A stretch of DNA of 64,000 nt from Flavobacterium agricola (GCF_025919725.1 NZ_CP081495.1:2046001-2110000); one strand, 5' to 3'; counted from the first letter of the stretch, positions 7,487-17,763 are shown. A program made the numbers and translations. Notes: generated by a model from the letters alone, not told the origin.

Positions 7487-8689
7487 ATGAACAAGCACAC
7501 AAAACAACAAACCAGACCAAACAAATTCAGAAAAACACTAAAAAAACTGCACTTGTACCTGGGTTTACTTGTTGGCTTTTTAGTGTTTTTTATATCGATT
7601 ACCGGATGTTTGTATGTATTTAAAGACGAGGTAGAAAATTACCAACGTAAAGAATACATGTTTCTTGACAAAGCGGAATATCAGGGAAAACAAAAACTAG
7701 AGCTTAAAACACTAGAAAAAATTGTAGAAAACCAATTGCAAGAAGAATATCCGGTGCATTGGGTTAACGTATCTATTGACAGCGCACGTACCTATCAATT
7801 TTATTATTATGAAAGAGATGAGCACGCGTGGAATTATTTTGATGAATTCCCGATTTACAAATCGGCTTATGTAAACCAATATACGGGCGAAATATTAAAA
7901 GTTTATGACGAAAAACTTACGTTTTTTAACATCGTAAAAAACTTACATTGGGGCTATTTACTAAATTCAGATTGGGGCAAATATGCAACAGGAATTCCGG
8001 TTATCATTTTTATGTTTATGACTATTTCGGGCATTATTCTTTGGTGGCCCAAAAATAAAGCTGCACGCAAGCAACGTTTTTGGTTTAGATGGAAAAATGT
8101 AAAAAGTTGGAAACGCAAAAATTACGACATGCATAACATTGTTGGCTTTTACGCATCAATTTTCGGTCTCATATTTTCTATTACCGGTTTGTTTTATGCC
8201 TTTCTTGTGGTACAAGCTTTAGTTTATTTTGTTTTTTCTGGCGGAAACACAACATATCCAGAATTTTCGCAGTATCAAACCGTAGATCCGATTGAATTAA
8301 AAACCGATCAAACTTTAGATATTATTGCAGATAAAGTAATCGAATTGTACCCCGACGCAACCTTATTTTCGATTGATTTAGGAAACGAACACATGGACGA
8401 TCACGAACATCCTAACTTTGAGGTTTATGTAAAACATTTGTCGTATTCGTATCACAAATCGAGCAGTTTAGTTTTTGATGAACATTCCGGACGTTTGTTG
8501 CACCAGCACGATCCTGAAGATAAAGATTTTGGAGAAAAGGTTGTAAGCGCCAATTACGATTTGCACGTAGGTGCAATTTTAGGTTTACCTTCTAAAATAA
8601 TTGCTTTTATTGCCAGCTTAATGTGTGCAAGTTTACCCGTAACCGGATTTTTAATTTGGTGGGGAAAAAGAAAAAAAGAGAAGAAATAA
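7487..8689 (+). CDS. PepSY-associated membrane protein, iron uptake
   Basis: This 400-residue inner-membrane protein of the PepSY_TM (PiuB-like) family has four membrane segments. They are near residues 20-45, 165-190 (ending ISGIILWWPKNK), 210-240 and the C terminus (PVTGFLIWWGKRKK). A periplasmic region with PepSY-type domains lies between them. Conserved His residues, as in LHLYLG, LHWGYLL, DMHNIVGFY and YDLHVGAI, are possible haem ligands. Family members are linked to reductive release of iron from siderophores or to receptor function. It starts one base after the receptor stop, so the two are co-transcribed. Confidence 0.88.
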   Translation: MNKHTKQQTRPNKFRKTLKKLHLYLGLLVGFLVFFISITGCLYVFKDEVENYQRKEYMFLDKAEYQGKQKLELKTLEKIVENQLQEEYPVHWVNVSIDSARTYQFYYYERDEHAWNYFDEFPIYKSAYVNQYTGEILKVYDEKLTFFNIVKNLHWGYLLNSDWGKYATGIPVIIFMFMTISGIILWWPKNKAARKQRFWFRWKNVKSWKRKNYDMHNIVGFYASIFGLIFSITGLFYAFLVVQALVYFVFSGGNTTYPEFSQYQTVDPIELKTDQTLDIIADKVIELYPDATLFSIDLGNEHMDDHEHPNFEVYVKHLSYSYHKSSSLVFDEHSGRLLHQHDPEDKDFGEKVVSANYDLHVGAILGLPSKIIAFIASLMCASLPVTGFLIWWGKRKKEKK

Positions 8690-8693
8690 AAAT

Positions 8694-8720
8694 AAAAAGC
8701 TACGCACTGCGTAGCTTTTT
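8694..8720. terminator. Bidirectional terminator between the PepSY gene and metG
   Basis: AAAAAGCTACGC / GCGTAGCTTTTT with a three-base loop; T runs on both strands serve the two convergent genes. Confidence 0.88.
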
Positions 8721-8746
8721 ATTTTTATAATATATTGAGTTATGTA

Positions 8747-10804
8747 TTATCCAATAGTTGCACCGTTATAAACACCAGCTTCATCTGGGTTTACAAACAC
8801 CAACTTACCTTCTTTTGTTTCAGTAAGTAAAAGCATTCCTTCACTTTCTACACCGCGTAATTTTCTAGGTGCTAAGTTTACTAAAACAGTAACTTGTTTG
8901 CCAATAACTTCTTCTGGCGTAAAATGTTCTGCAATGCCCGAAACAATGGTACGAACATCAATTCCGGTATCTACTTTTAAAACCAATAATTTGTTTGCTT
9001 TTGGCATTTTTTCTGCCTCAATAATGGTCCCTACTCGTAAATCAATTTTAGCAAAATCATCAAACTGCGTTAATTCTTTTTGCGGTTCAGCTTGTTTTGC
9101 TTCTGCAGCGTTTGCAACTTTTGTTGCTTCTAATCTGTCGATTTGTTTCTGAATTTCTTCATCTTCAATCTTCGCAAATAGCAATTCTGCTTGTCCTATT
9201 TGATGCCCGGCTGGAATTAAATCTGAAGTTTCAGAAATTTTATTCCAAGCAATTGCATCAATATGTAACATATTTTTTAGTTTGGTTGCCGAGAAAGGTA
9301 AAAACGGTTCTGCCAAAGTAGATAAAGCTGCTGCAATTTGCAACGCTACATACATTTGCGTTTTTACACGTTCTTCGTCCGTTTTAATTAACTTCCAAGG
9401 TTCTTCGTCAGCTAAATATTTATTTCCTAAACGGGCAACATTCATCATTTCACCAAGCGCTTCGCGGAAACGGTAACGCTCAATAGAACTTGCAATAACT
9501 GCTGGATATGCTTTTAACTCAGCTAAAACTTGTTCATCAACCTCAGTAAATGCGTTAGGAGTTGGAATAATTCCGTTGTAATATTTATTAGATAAAACAA
9601 CAACACGGTTAATAAAGTTTCCGAAAATAGCAACCAATTCATTATTGTTACGTGCTTGAAAATCTTTCCATGTAAAATCGTTATCTTTTGTTTCTGGTGC
9701 GTTAGATGTTAGCGCATAACGCAATACATCTTGCTTTTCTGGAAAATCTACTAAATATTCGTTTAACCAAACGGCCCAGTTTTTAGAAGTTGACAATTTG
9801 TTGCCTTCTAAATTCAAGAATTCGTTTGCAGGCACGTTATCTGGTAAAATATAACTTCCTTCAGCCTTTAACATAGCTGGGAAAATTATGCAATGGAAAA
9901 CAATATTATCTTTCCCGATAAAATGAACTAGTTTGGTGCTTTCATCTTTCCAGTAAGGTTCCCAATCTTTGCCTTCACGAGCTGCCCATTCTTTAGTTGA
10001 CGAAATATATCCGATTGGCGCATCAAACCAAACGTAAAGTTTTTTGCCTTCGGCACCTTCAACCGGAACGTCAATTCCCCAATCTAAATCACGAGTTACG
10101 GCGCGCGGTCTTAATCCGTCTTCAAGCCAAGATTTTACTTGTCCGTAAACATTTGGCTTCCAATCGTTTTTATGCCCTTCTAAAATCCAATCACGTAAAA
10201 AAGCTTCGTACTGATCTAATGGTAAAAACCAGTGTTTTGTTTCTTTTAAAACTGGAACAGAACCGGTAATGGTTGATTTTGGATTGATTAAATCGGTTGC
10301 GTTTAATGATGTTCCGCATTTTTCACACTGATCTCCATAAGCACCTTCGTTACCACATTTTGGGCAAGTTCCTACCACAAAACGATCGGCCAAAAACTGA
10401 TCGGCTTCTGCATCGTACAATTGCTCGGTAACTTCTTCATTAAATTTCCCATCATCATATAATTTTCTAAAAAATTCTGATGCTGTATCGTGATGAATTT
10501 TGGCAGAAGTGCGTGAATAATTATCAAACGAAATACCGAATTCGGCAAACGATTCGCTTATTATTTTGTTGTATTTATCTATAATTTCTTGAGGGGAAAC
10601 TCCTTCTTTTTTTGCCTTCATAGAAATAGCTACCCCGTGCTCGTCCGAACCGCAAATAAAAGCTACATCTTTGTTTTGTTGACGTAAAAAACGTGCATAA
10701 ATATCTGCCGGAACATATACACCCGCTAAATGTCCAATATGTATAGGACCGTTTGTATACGGCAAAGCCGCAGTAACGGTGTATCTTTTAGGATCTTGAA
10801 TCAT
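8747..10804 (-). CDS. metG: Methionyl-tRNA synthetase
   Basis: This 685-residue enzyme charges tRNA-Met. The HIGH motif is at residues 22-25 (GPIHIGHLAG), and the knuckle CPKCGNEGAYGDQCEKCG near 145-162 binds zinc. The KMSKS loop reads KLSTS near residue 338, and the anticodon-binding domain follows. A C-terminal EMAP-II-like tRNA-binding domain occupies about residues 580-685 (KIDLRVGTIIEAEKMPKANKL). The domain set and length match the long dimeric form. On the minus strand a TATTTTTG -7 box (10833-10826) lies upstream of the start. Confidence 0.97.
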   Translation of the reverse strand: MIQDPKRYTVTAALPYTNGPIHIGHLAGVYVPADIYARFLRQQNKDVAFICGSDEHGVAISMKAKKEGVSPQEIIDKYNKIISESFAEFGISFDNYSRTSAKIHHDTASEFFRKLYDDGKFNEEVTEQLYDAEADQFLADRFVVGTCPKCGNEGAYGDQCEKCGTSLNATDLINPKSTITGSVPVLKETKHWFLPLDQYEAFLRDWILEGHKNDWKPNVYGQVKSWLEDGLRPRAVTRDLDWGIDVPVEGAEGKKLYVWFDAPIGYISSTKEWAAREGKDWEPYWKDESTKLVHFIGKDNIVFHCIIFPAMLKAEGSYILPDNVPANEFLNLEGNKLSTSKNWAVWLNEYLVDFPEKQDVLRYALTSNAPETKDNDFTWKDFQARNNNELVAIFGNFINRVVVLSNKYYNGIIPTPNAFTEVDEQVLAELKAYPAVIASSIERYRFREALGEMMNVARLGNKYLADEEPWKLIKTDEERVKTQMYVALQIAAALSTLAEPFLPFSATKLKNMLHIDAIAWNKISETSDLIPAGHQIGQAELLFAKIEDEEIQKQIDRLEATKVANAAEAKQAEPQKELTQFDDFAKIDLRVGTIIEAEKMPKANKLLVLKVDTGIDVRTIVSGIAEHFTPEEVIGKQVTVLVNLAPRKLRGVESEGMLLLTETKEGKLVFVNPDEAGVYNGATIG

Positions 10805-10891
10805 ATAAAAATTATTTTCAAGTTACAAAAATACGTAACAATTTTTAAATATGTAGCATGCACGTTTTACAAAGTAAAAATCACTTACTTT

Positions 10892-11593
10892 TTACTTAAT
10901 CCATTTTTTTTTCACTTCTTGCATTAGATCTTCTAAATAGTCAATTTGTACTTCTTGAATTTCTAATAACTTTTTGTTTTGATGTACCAATAAATGATCT
11001 ATTTTCTCACTCAACAATTTAATTTCAAGTTCGGCTTTAAGGTTTATTTTATAATCGTGCTCACTTCGTTGCCTATCTTTTTGCTCTTGTCTGTTTTGAC
11101 TCATCATAATTATAGGTGCTTGAATAGCCGCCAAACAAGACAAAAGCAAGTTTAATAAGATAAAAGGATACGGATCAAAAGGTTGAGTTGCTAAAACCCA
11201 AATATTAATTAACATCCAAATTAGAATAAAAGAAAAGAAAGTGATAATAAAAGTCCAACTTCCACCAAAAACAGCCACTCGGTCTGCAATTTTCTGACCA
11301 ATTGTAAGTTCTGTTTCAATTTCTTCTTGAATATTTTCTGACAGAATAGCATTGTTTTGTATCGCTTCCATTACTTCTTTATCTAAAAGTGCAAACTCAC
11401 CTTTTTCTTGTAAAACTAATGATGTTAAATACAGACGTCTAAACTGATTTAATTCTGATAAAGAAATAAAACTATCAGTTGTAAAATCTGAATAGTTTGA
11501 TTGTATCAAATTAAAAATTCCTTCACGAATATCTTTTCCTTTAATTTCTTCTCCTTTTCGAATTTCTTTCTTACTTATATGACTTATCTTCAT
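10892..11593 (-). CDS. DUF1003 membrane protein
   Basis: This 233-residue protein belongs to the DUF1003 family, whose function is unknown. A cytoplasmic N-terminal region of about 110 residues precedes the segment TIGQKIADRVAVFGGSWTFI. Two membrane helices follow, the second with the family-typical PYPFILLNLLLSCLAAIQAP and then IMMSQNRQ. A charged C-terminal helix (RQRSEHDYKINLKAELEI) probably forms a coiled coil. I start at the ATG at 11593 (MKISHISKK); an upstream in-frame TTG at 11617 would add eight residues but is a poorer start. No operon partner is evident. Confidence 0.85.
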   Translation of the reverse strand: MKISHISKKEIRKGEEIKGKDIREGIFNLIQSNYSDFTTDSFISLSELNQFRRLYLTSLVLQEKGEFALLDKEVMEAIQNNAILSENIQEEIETELTIGQKIADRVAVFGGSWTFIITFFSFILIWMLINIWVLATQPFDPYPFILLNLLLSCLAAIQAPIIMMSQNRQEQKDRQRSEHDYKINLKAELEIKLLSEKIDHLLVHQNKKLLEIQEVQIDYLEDLMQEVKKKWIK

Positions 11594-11735
11594 TTTTATA
11601 CATTTTAAATAAAACAAATATGCAATTTAATGTATTTCAGCTGTTGTTTTCAAAAACTTAATAAAACAGCGAAACGGATTAAACCAGCATTCCTTAGGCA
11701 TATTTTTGTAAATTGCTTTTTTAAAAAACTCTAAA

Positions 11736-12629
11736 ATGATTATTCCACCCTATTTAAAAAAAGGAGATACCGTTGCTATTGTTTGTACTGCACGAAAATT
11801 TTTTAAAGAAGATGCACAACCTGCCATAGCTTTATTAGAATCTTGGGGATTGCGTGTAAAATTGGGTAAAACCATTGGTTTAGATTATTTTCAGTTAGGC
11901 GGAACGGATGAACAACGTACCGCTGATTTTAACGAGCAAATTCAAGATCCTGAAGTTAAAGCCATTTGGGTTGCACGTGGTGGTTACGGAACGGTTAGAA
12001 TTATAGATTTGATTGATTTTAGCGCGTTTCAATCCGATCCAAAATGGATTGTTGGTTTTAGTGATATTACCACTTTACATAGTCATATAAACAATTTAGG
12101 CGTTGCAACCACTCACGCCATTATGCCGTTTACTGTACCAACCGCACCAGAATCAGTTAAACAAACTTTGCATGATGCACTATTTGGCAAAGCTTTAACA
12201 TACCAAATTGCCCCGCATGAAAATAATGTTTTGGGCGAAGCAACGGGCGAATTGGTTGGAGGAAACCTTTCTATTTTATACAGCTTATTGGGCTCGCCAT
12301 CGGCTATTCAAACACAAAATAAAATTCTTTTTATAGAAGATTTAGACGAATATCTATATCATTTAGACCGAATGATGCAAAACTTAAAACGCAACAATTA
12401 TTTTACAACTTGCAAAGCAATTATTGTGGGCGGAATGACCGACATGCACGACAACCAAATTCCGTACGGGCAAAATGCGTACGAAATTATTGGTGCAATT
12501 GCAGCGCAATATTATATTCCGATATGTTTTGATTTTCCTGCCGGTCACGTACCAGATAATCGAGCGCTAATTTTTGGACAAACCGTAAATCTTAGCATTA
12601 AAAAAGATTTGGTAACCTTATCGTTTTAA
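11736..12629 (+). CDS. LD-carboxypeptidase (peptidase S66)
   Basis: This 297-residue cytoplasmic serine peptidase of the LdcA/MccF family removes the terminal D-Ala from murein tetrapeptides during cell-wall recycling. The nucleophile is Ser109 in VGFSDITTLH, after the RGGYG turn at 81-85. The catalytic Glu is probably in LFIEDLDEYLYH and the His in FPAGHVPDN. The length is normal. A TATTTTTG box at 11701-11708 may be its -7 element. yraN follows four bases after the stop, so the two are likely co-transcribed. Immunity-type MccF activity against microcins is an alternative role in the family. Confidence 0.9.
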   Translation: MIIPPYLKKGDTVAIVCTARKFFKEDAQPAIALLESWGLRVKLGKTIGLDYFQLGGTDEQRTADFNEQIQDPEVKAIWVARGGYGTVRIIDLIDFSAFQSDPKWIVGFSDITTLHSHINNLGVATTHAIMPFTVPTAPESVKQTLHDALFGKALTYQIAPHENNVLGEATGELVGGNLSILYSLLGSPSAIQTQNKILFIEDLDEYLYHLDRMMQNLKRNNYFTTCKAIIVGGMTDMHDNQIPYGQNAYEIIGAIAAQYYIPICFDFPAGHVPDNRALIFGQTVNLSIKKDLVTLSF

Positions 12630-12633
12630 TACC

Positions 12634-12993
12634 ATGGCAAAGCACAACGAAATTGGTTTATTAGGCGAGCAACTTGCTGTTGCATTTTTAGTACAAAATG
12701 AATATGAAGTTTTAGAAAAAAATTGGCGCTTTAAAAAAGCAGAAGTTGATATTATTGCCAAAAAGCAAAACCAAATAATTTGTGTTGAAGTTAAAACGCG
12801 AACTTCTGTTGCTGTGGGTGAGCCAGAAAGTTTTGTTTCTCAGAAAAAAATTGAATTATTACTTTTCGCCATGAATCAGTATCTAACAAATTCAGATTTG
12901 GACTTAGAAGTACGTTTTGATATTATTTCGGTGCTTATTTTAGATAATGAAACTAAAATTAAGCACATAGAAAATGCTTTTTATCATTTTTAG
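12634..12993 (+). CDS. YraN/UPF0102 endonuclease-like protein
   Basis: This 119-residue protein has the restriction-endonuclease-like fold of the YraN family. The visible core is LGEQLAVAFL, NWRFKKAEVDIIAKK and ICVEVKTRT, which gives the E-D-ExK pattern of nuclease active sites. The family function is not established; a role in DNA processing is suspected. It follows the LD-carboxypeptidase gene by four bases. Confidence 0.88.
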   Translation: MAKHNEIGLLGEQLAVAFLVQNEYEVLEKNWRFKKAEVDIIAKKQNQIICVEVKTRTSVAVGEPESFVSQKKIELLLFAMNQYLTNSDLDLEVRFDIISVLILDNETKIKHIENAFYHF

Positions 12994-13036
12994 AACGAAT
13001 TAAAGAATAAAAAGCAGATTATTACCTTCCAATTTA

Positions 13037-13044
13037 TATCTTTG
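13037..13044 (+). promoter_or_regulatory. Predicted -7 box of the 140-residue membrane protein gene
   Basis: TATCTTTG, a full match to TAnnTTTG, 31 bases before the ATG at 13075. No clear TTTG is present at the -33 position. Confidence 0.4.
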
Positions 13045-13074
13045 TTAGGAATCAAAAATCAAAATAAAATAGAT

Positions 13075-13497
13075 ATGTATAACATTGTAAAAGAAGCGCA
13101 CTCGGGTATTGCTTATTTAGCAATTTTTGCGTTAGTTATTGCTATTATTAATGCAGTTTCTGGTATTGCTAGTAAACGAGAATTTGTGAAAAAGGATAGA
13201 ACAATTTCATTAATTGGTTTAATTTTCTCTCACATTCAATTATTAGTTGGTTTAATTTTATATTTTATTTCTCCACTAGGATTTGCTCAATTAGGTAACA
13301 TGTCAGACAGCGCTGTACGTTTAACTTCGTTAGAACACCCGTTAATTAACATTATTGCAATTGCATTAATTACAATTGGTTGGTCTAAACACAAACGCGT
13401 AGCTCAGGACGAAAAATTTAAAAAGATTGCTATTTTTTATGCATTAGGTTTAATTCTAATTTTATCTAGAATTCCTTACGCAACTTGGTTATCTTAA
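13075..13497 (+). CDS. Four-helix membrane protein, cytochrome b-like, unknown function
   Basis: This 140-residue protein has four membrane segments. Two His residues, in EAHSGIAYL (helix 1) and EHPLINIIAIA (helix 3), with HIQLLVGL in helix 2, would suit haem coordination, but that is inference. The family is widespread in Flavobacteriaceae and, as I recall it, often carries an uninformative or wrong name. I start at the ATG at 13075 (MYNIVKEAHSG); an in-frame TTG 33 bases upstream lies in the predicted promoter. It is a single gene with its own -7 box and terminator. Confidence 0.75.
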   Translation: MYNIVKEAHSGIAYLAIFALVIAIINAVSGIASKREFVKKDRTISLIGLIFSHIQLLVGLILYFISPLGFAQLGNMSDSAVRLTSLEHPLINIIAIALITIGWSKHKRVAQDEKFKKIAIFYALGLILILSRIPYATWLS

Positions 13498-13510
13498 TTA
13501 TATAAAATGT

Positions 13511-13538
13511 AAAAAGCACCTTAAAAGGTGCTTTTTTT
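13511..13538 (+). terminator. Intrinsic terminator
   Basis: AAAAAGCACCTT / AAGGTGCTTTTT hairpin and T run, 14 bases after the stop of the membrane protein gene. Confidence 0.88.
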
Positions 13539-13549
13539 ATACTTTTACT

Positions 13550-13984
13550 ATGATGCAACTTTTACGTTTTATTCTTTTTTTCTTTCCATTTTTAATTACG
13601 GCACAACAACAAACAAGTAAAGTTGATTCGTTGTTGCAAGTACAAGCCGTACTAGTAAGCTACGATTCTATTAATACAACAAGTAAAAGCTACAAAACAG
13701 ATGTTTTTGCAAGTTATTACAGCAACAAGCTTAACGGCCGTTTAACCGCAAGCGGAAAACGTTTTAACAACACCGCGTATACAGCCGCACATAAAAAACT
13801 ACCGTTTGGTACCCAAGTAAAAGTTACAAACCCCAAAAACAACAAATTTGTGGTCGTTACAATTACCGACCGTGGCCCATTTAGTAAAGGCAAAGAAATT
13901 GATTTAACCCAACGCGCTTTTAACGAAATTACGCATCAAAAAGGTTTGGGCGTTTTAAAAGTTGATTTAGAAGTTTTAGAATAA
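13550..13984 (+). CDS. RlpA-like septal ring lytic transglycosylase family protein
   Basis: This 144-residue exported protein has a signal peptide (about residues 1-18, ending FLITAQQ), a short linker and a double-psi beta-barrel domain. RlpA signatures are visible: ASYYSNKLNGRLTASGKRF, AAHKKLPFGTQVKVTN and VTITDRGPFSKGKEIDLTQRAF. RlpA proteins cleave or bind denuded glycan strands at the septum. The Asp in ITDRGPF and the Asp in IDLT match conserved residues. No SPOR domain is present, so it is a short form. The start may be the ATG at 13550 or the adjacent one at 13553. Confidence 0.88.
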   Translation: MMQLLRFILFFFPFLITAQQQTSKVDSLLQVQAVLVSYDSINTTSKSYKTDVFASYYSNKLNGRLTASGKRFNNTAYTAAHKKLPFGTQVKVTNPKNNKFVVVTITDRGPFSKGKEIDLTQRAFNEITHQKGLGVLKVDLEVLE

Positions 13985-13987
13985 TTG

Positions 13988-14464
13988 CTACCAAGTTGTA
14001 AACGGATGTTGTGTTAAATATGCATTGTAATAACGGGCATCTTGCGTAACTTCTTCAGCAATCCAATCGGGTAAATCTATAATTTGTTGGGCATTTTGCA
14101 ATTCTAATTCAGCCAAAACAAGTCCTTGGTTTTCATCTTCAAAAACATCAACCTCAAACATTTGGTTGTTGTATGGTACCAAATATCGTGTTTTGTTAAT
14201 TACCCCAGGCAAGCACAAAGGCAAAAGCGCTAAAACCTCAGCAACTTCAATTTCCTTTTCCCATTCAAAACGGCTGGTTCCGTTAGCAAAAGATTTTCCT
14301 TTAATGGTTATAAAACCTTTGTTTCCTTTTACCCGAACACGAACTACGCGCTCTGAATCTGTTGATAAATAACCCTGAATAATTTTTTCGGAGCTATATT
14401 TTTCTGTTAGAAAAACTGTATCTTTAACCGTGTATTTTTTCTCTATTTCAATAGTAGCTGACAT
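13988..14464 (-). CDS. CYTH-domain protein (triphosphate-binding)
   Basis: This 158-residue protein carries the CYTH signature ExExK as EIEKKY at residues 6-11. Further beta-strand elements with charged residues follow: RVRVKGNKGFITIKGK, FEWEKEI, KTRYLVPYNNQMFEVDVFED and LVLAELEL. They build the triphosphate tunnel. Family members are inorganic triphosphatases, thiamine-triphosphatases or class IV adenylate cyclases; the sequence does not decide between them. It is compact with no partner domain. It converges on the rlpA-like gene, three bases apart, with no terminator between them. Confidence 0.87.
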   Translation of the reverse strand: MSATIEIEKKYTVKDTVFLTEKYSSEKIIQGYLSTDSERVVRVRVKGNKGFITIKGKSFANGTSRFEWEKEIEVAEVLALLPLCLPGVINKTRYLVPYNNQMFEVDVFEDENQGLVLAELELQNAQQIIDLPDWIAEEVTQDARYYNAYLTQHPFTTW

Positions 14465-14516
14465 AGTAAATTGCTTTAAAAAAGTAAAAATACAATAATT
14501 TTAAACTCAGATAACA

Positions 14517-16557
14517 ATGGGCATTTTTATTAAGCATAGTAAGATTTCATTTAAAGCTTTATTTAAAAAATACTTTTTAGATGAAAATTACATTTCTGAA
14601 GATCAATTGGGGTATTTAGTAGATTTGGTTCGAACCATTCGTCCAAAAAAAATGGATGCAGACGTAACGCCGGTTTTAGATGCGTACATTGCCTATTTAA
14701 CAGAAAACCCCGAACAAAAAAAAATAATTGCCAATTACTTGGTTCAGCTTTTTAGCAGCCGTAAGTTGTTTAACTTTTTATCTAACGCAGGCATCTTACG
14801 CGATTCGTTTTTTATGCTTGAAGTTAAAAAACGTTTATTTGCTCGAATTTTACCCGAACAGCCGGGAATTGCTTCGTTAGAATATATTTTGGTTCAGGTA
14901 TTTTACAAACACGATGATTACAAATGGTTACTTAAAATTCCGGACGCAAAAATTATTGAGCTGAACGATATTTTTGGCTTTCAATCTGTTTTTAAAGAAG
15001 TAACCAATTACTCGCTAATCGGGCAAATTACTACAAGTTTATCGGTTTTAGGCCAACGCATTACTGGGCGTGTTATGGAATATGAAGTTATTAAAATGGT
15101 ACCAGAATACGATCACTTTAATAACTTATTCGAATCGTTTGAAAATGAATTGCAAGCCGTTTTAAAAAAAGTGCGCGTGTACAAACCGCATTATATTTCT
15201 AGCAGCGATGAAAATTATTTAAAAACTAAAGTTCAGCTACAAAAATGTTATGAGTTTGTTGATTTAGCTTTTAAAAACAGTTCGAAATACGGTATTTCGA
15301 TGAAGGTAAACCAAAGTTTACTGCGAATCAGACAACAGTTACAACGTATTGAAAGCTTACTAGAAATATTAATTGTTAACCATGCCGACGATCAGATTTT
15401 AAGTGCAATTAAAGCGTGGCGCTTAATTATCAAACTGAATTCTATTAAAAACAACGTTGGACAATTAATTAACGAAAGTACACAGTTAATTTCGTACGAA
15501 ATTACCAAACATACTGCCATTACGGGCGAAAAATATATTACAGAAACCCGAAGCGAATATTATCACATGCTTAAGGCATCGTTAGGCGGTGGTTTTATTG
15601 TTGGTTTTTTATGTATTTTTAAATTGTTGTTATCTGGCGTTTCAACCAGTGAATTTGGACATGCCTTTTTATACAGTTTAAATTACGCACTAGGATTTGT
15701 AGTAATTTATTTATTACATTATACCTTAGCCACCAAACAACCTGCCATGACGGCGGCAACGTTAAGTAAAACGCTAGAAGAAGATCATCATTCCGGATTA
15801 GGTTATCACGAAAAATACTCGAAATTCTCGTTTTTATTTGCTCGTTTATTCCGCAGTCAATTTATTGCTTTTATTGGTAACGTGGTTTTAGCTTTTCCGG
15901 TAGCTTTATTATTAGCTTGGTTAATTGATTTAACCTTGCATGTTAACATTGCAGAAATGAAAGCTGATAAATTATTATCTGAAATTAATCCATGGGAATC
16001 TTCAATAATACTTTACGCATCTATTGCTGGTATTTATTTATTTATTTCCGGAATTATTTCTGGTAACGTGGCCAATAAATTAAAACACGAAAACATTTGT
16101 TACCGTATTAAAGAAAATCCGTTTTTAAAAAATACCATTGGAGCCCAAAAAGCCAGCAAATTTGCTGATTGGGTATTTAAAAATTGGGCCGGAATTGTTT
16201 CAAACGCTTGGTTTGGGGTATTTTTAGGTTGTACCGGTACAATTGGCGTGTTTTTAGGTATTAATATTGACATTCGTCACATTACCTTTGCCAGCGGTAA
16301 CTTTGCACTTGGTTTGTACGGTAAAGGTTTTGATGCCATGCCTATATATTTATATTTGGTGTTTATTAGGCGTATTTATTATCGGATTCTTTAACTTTAT
16401 TGTTAGCTTCTCGTTATCTTTATTTTTAGCGATGCGTTCAAGAAGCATTCCGTTTAGAGAATTTATATTAGTAAATCAGGCTATTTTTGCCCGTTTTAAA
16501 AAACATCCGCAAACATTTTTCTTTCCGCCTAAAAACGCTAAAAAAGAATTTTTATAG
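14517..16557 (+). CDS. 'Site-specific recombinase' family membrane protein, split by a 1-base indel
   Basis: This is a protein of about 679 residues of the family named site-specific recombinase (SpecificRecomb). That name is poorly supported: the protein has a cytoplasmic N-terminal half of about 350 residues and a C-terminal half with five or more membrane helices. No integrase or resolvase motif is visible. The frame breaks near 16349-16351. Removing one T from the TTT run restores YIWCLLGVFIIGFFNFIVS and continues to the stop at 16557. Unrepaired, the product ends at 16394 after 625 residues. I read the break as a sequencing error. A terminator follows. Confidence 0.75.
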
Positions 16558-16571
16558 AAACCAATTATATC

Positions 16572-16597
16572 AAAAAGCCAACATAAGTTGGCTTTTT
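16572..16597 (+). terminator. Intrinsic terminator of the recombinase-family gene
   Basis: AAAAAGCCAAC / GTTGGCTTTTT with a four-base loop, 15 bases after the stop at 16557. Its position supports the repaired stop over the earlier one at 16394. Confidence 0.85.
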
Positions 16598-16625
16598 GTA
16601 ATTTTGTAAAACTTGTTTAACCAAT

Positions 16626-17719
16626 ATGCTTCGAAAAATAATACATGTCGATATGGATTCATTTTATGCATCCGTAGAAATACTGGATAATCCGCGTTAC
16701 GTGGTAAAGCTTTAGCAGTTGGTGGCAATGAAATTCGAGGCGTAATATCAACCGCAAGCTACGAAGCGCGTAAATACGGTGTAAAAAGCGCTATGAGCGG
16801 TGCTTTAGCCATAAAGCTTTGTCCGCATTTAATATTTGTTAAACCAAGGTTTGATCGTTACAAAGAAATTTCAAAAAAAATTAGAAGTATTTTTTTAGAA
16901 TATACCGATTTGGTAGAACCTTTATCTTTAGATGAAGCGTATTTAGATGTAACAACCAATAAAAAAAATATGAAAAGCGCTACTTTAATGGCGCACCAAA
17001 TAAGGCTAAAAATATTTGCTGAAACGGGGTTAACTGCATCAGCAGGCATTTCGGTTAATAAATTTGTAGCTAAAATTGCAAGCGATATAAATAAACCCAA
17101 CGGACAATTAACCATAAACCCCGAAGAAGTTGAACCATTTTTAGAAAACTTAGATGTAAAAAAGTTTTATGGAATTGGAAAAAGAACTACCGAAAAAATG
17201 TACAATTTGGGTATCTTTACAGGTAAAGATTTAAAATCCAAACCTATAACTTTTTTAGAGGAGCATTTTGGAAAAAGTGGAACACAATATTATTATATTG
17301 TAAGAGGCATACATAATAGCGAAGTGAAACCAAACAGAACAGTAAAATCGGTAGGAGCAGAACGTACGTTTGCAGCCAACCTTTCGTCAGAAATTTATTT
17401 GCTTGAAAGGTTAGAAAATATTGCTGAGGAAGTAGAAACGCGGCTTAAAAAAAACAAGTTAGCGGGTAAAACCATTACGTTAAAAATTAAATATTCAACT
17501 TTTGCCCAACAAACCCGAAGTAAAACCTTGCCTTATTTTATTTCTGACAAAAGCTTGTTGTTAGAAATTGCTAAGGAATTGTTGTTTCAGGAAAAGTTAC
17601 AAGATTCGGTTCGTTTAATCGGTATTTCATTATCATCTTTAAATAATGAAAAGAAAAAAGAACCCGAAAAGAAAAAACCCGAAGTGATTCAGCTTAAACT
17701 TCCGTTTAAAGATATATAA
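16626..17719 (+). CDS. dinB: DNA polymerase IV, split by a 1-base indel
   Basis: This Y-family translesion polymerase is about 364 residues when repaired. The start ATG at 16626 gives MLRKIIHVDMDSFYASVE, with the first catalytic Asp in DMDSFYA. The frame then hits a TAG at about 16714. Restoring one C after 16700 (TAC to TACC) gives RYRGKALAVGG and joins the downstream frame. That frame contains ISTASYEARKYGVKSAMSG, LSLDEAYLDVT (catalytic Asp-Glu), the helix-hairpin-helix VKKFYGIGKRT and the little-finger domain. The intact motifs on both sides argue for a sequencing error. A TAATTTTG box at 16599-16606 may be the -7 element. Confidence 0.85.
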
Positions 17720-17722
17720 AAT

Positions 17723-17750
17723 AAAAAAAGCAGCTTAAAGCTGCTTTTTT
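17723..17750. terminator. Bidirectional terminator between dinB and the BI-1 gene
   Basis: AGCAGCTT / AAGCTGCT hairpin with A and T runs on both sides, between two convergent genes. Confidence 0.85.
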
Positions 17751-17763
17751 ATATGTATTGTAG

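Noticed and set aside
14517..16557. Mobile element or integrase, suggested by the name 'site-specific recombinase'
   Set aside because: The protein is a multi-helix membrane protein without a catalytic Tyr/Ser recombinase motif, and no attachment repeats flank it.
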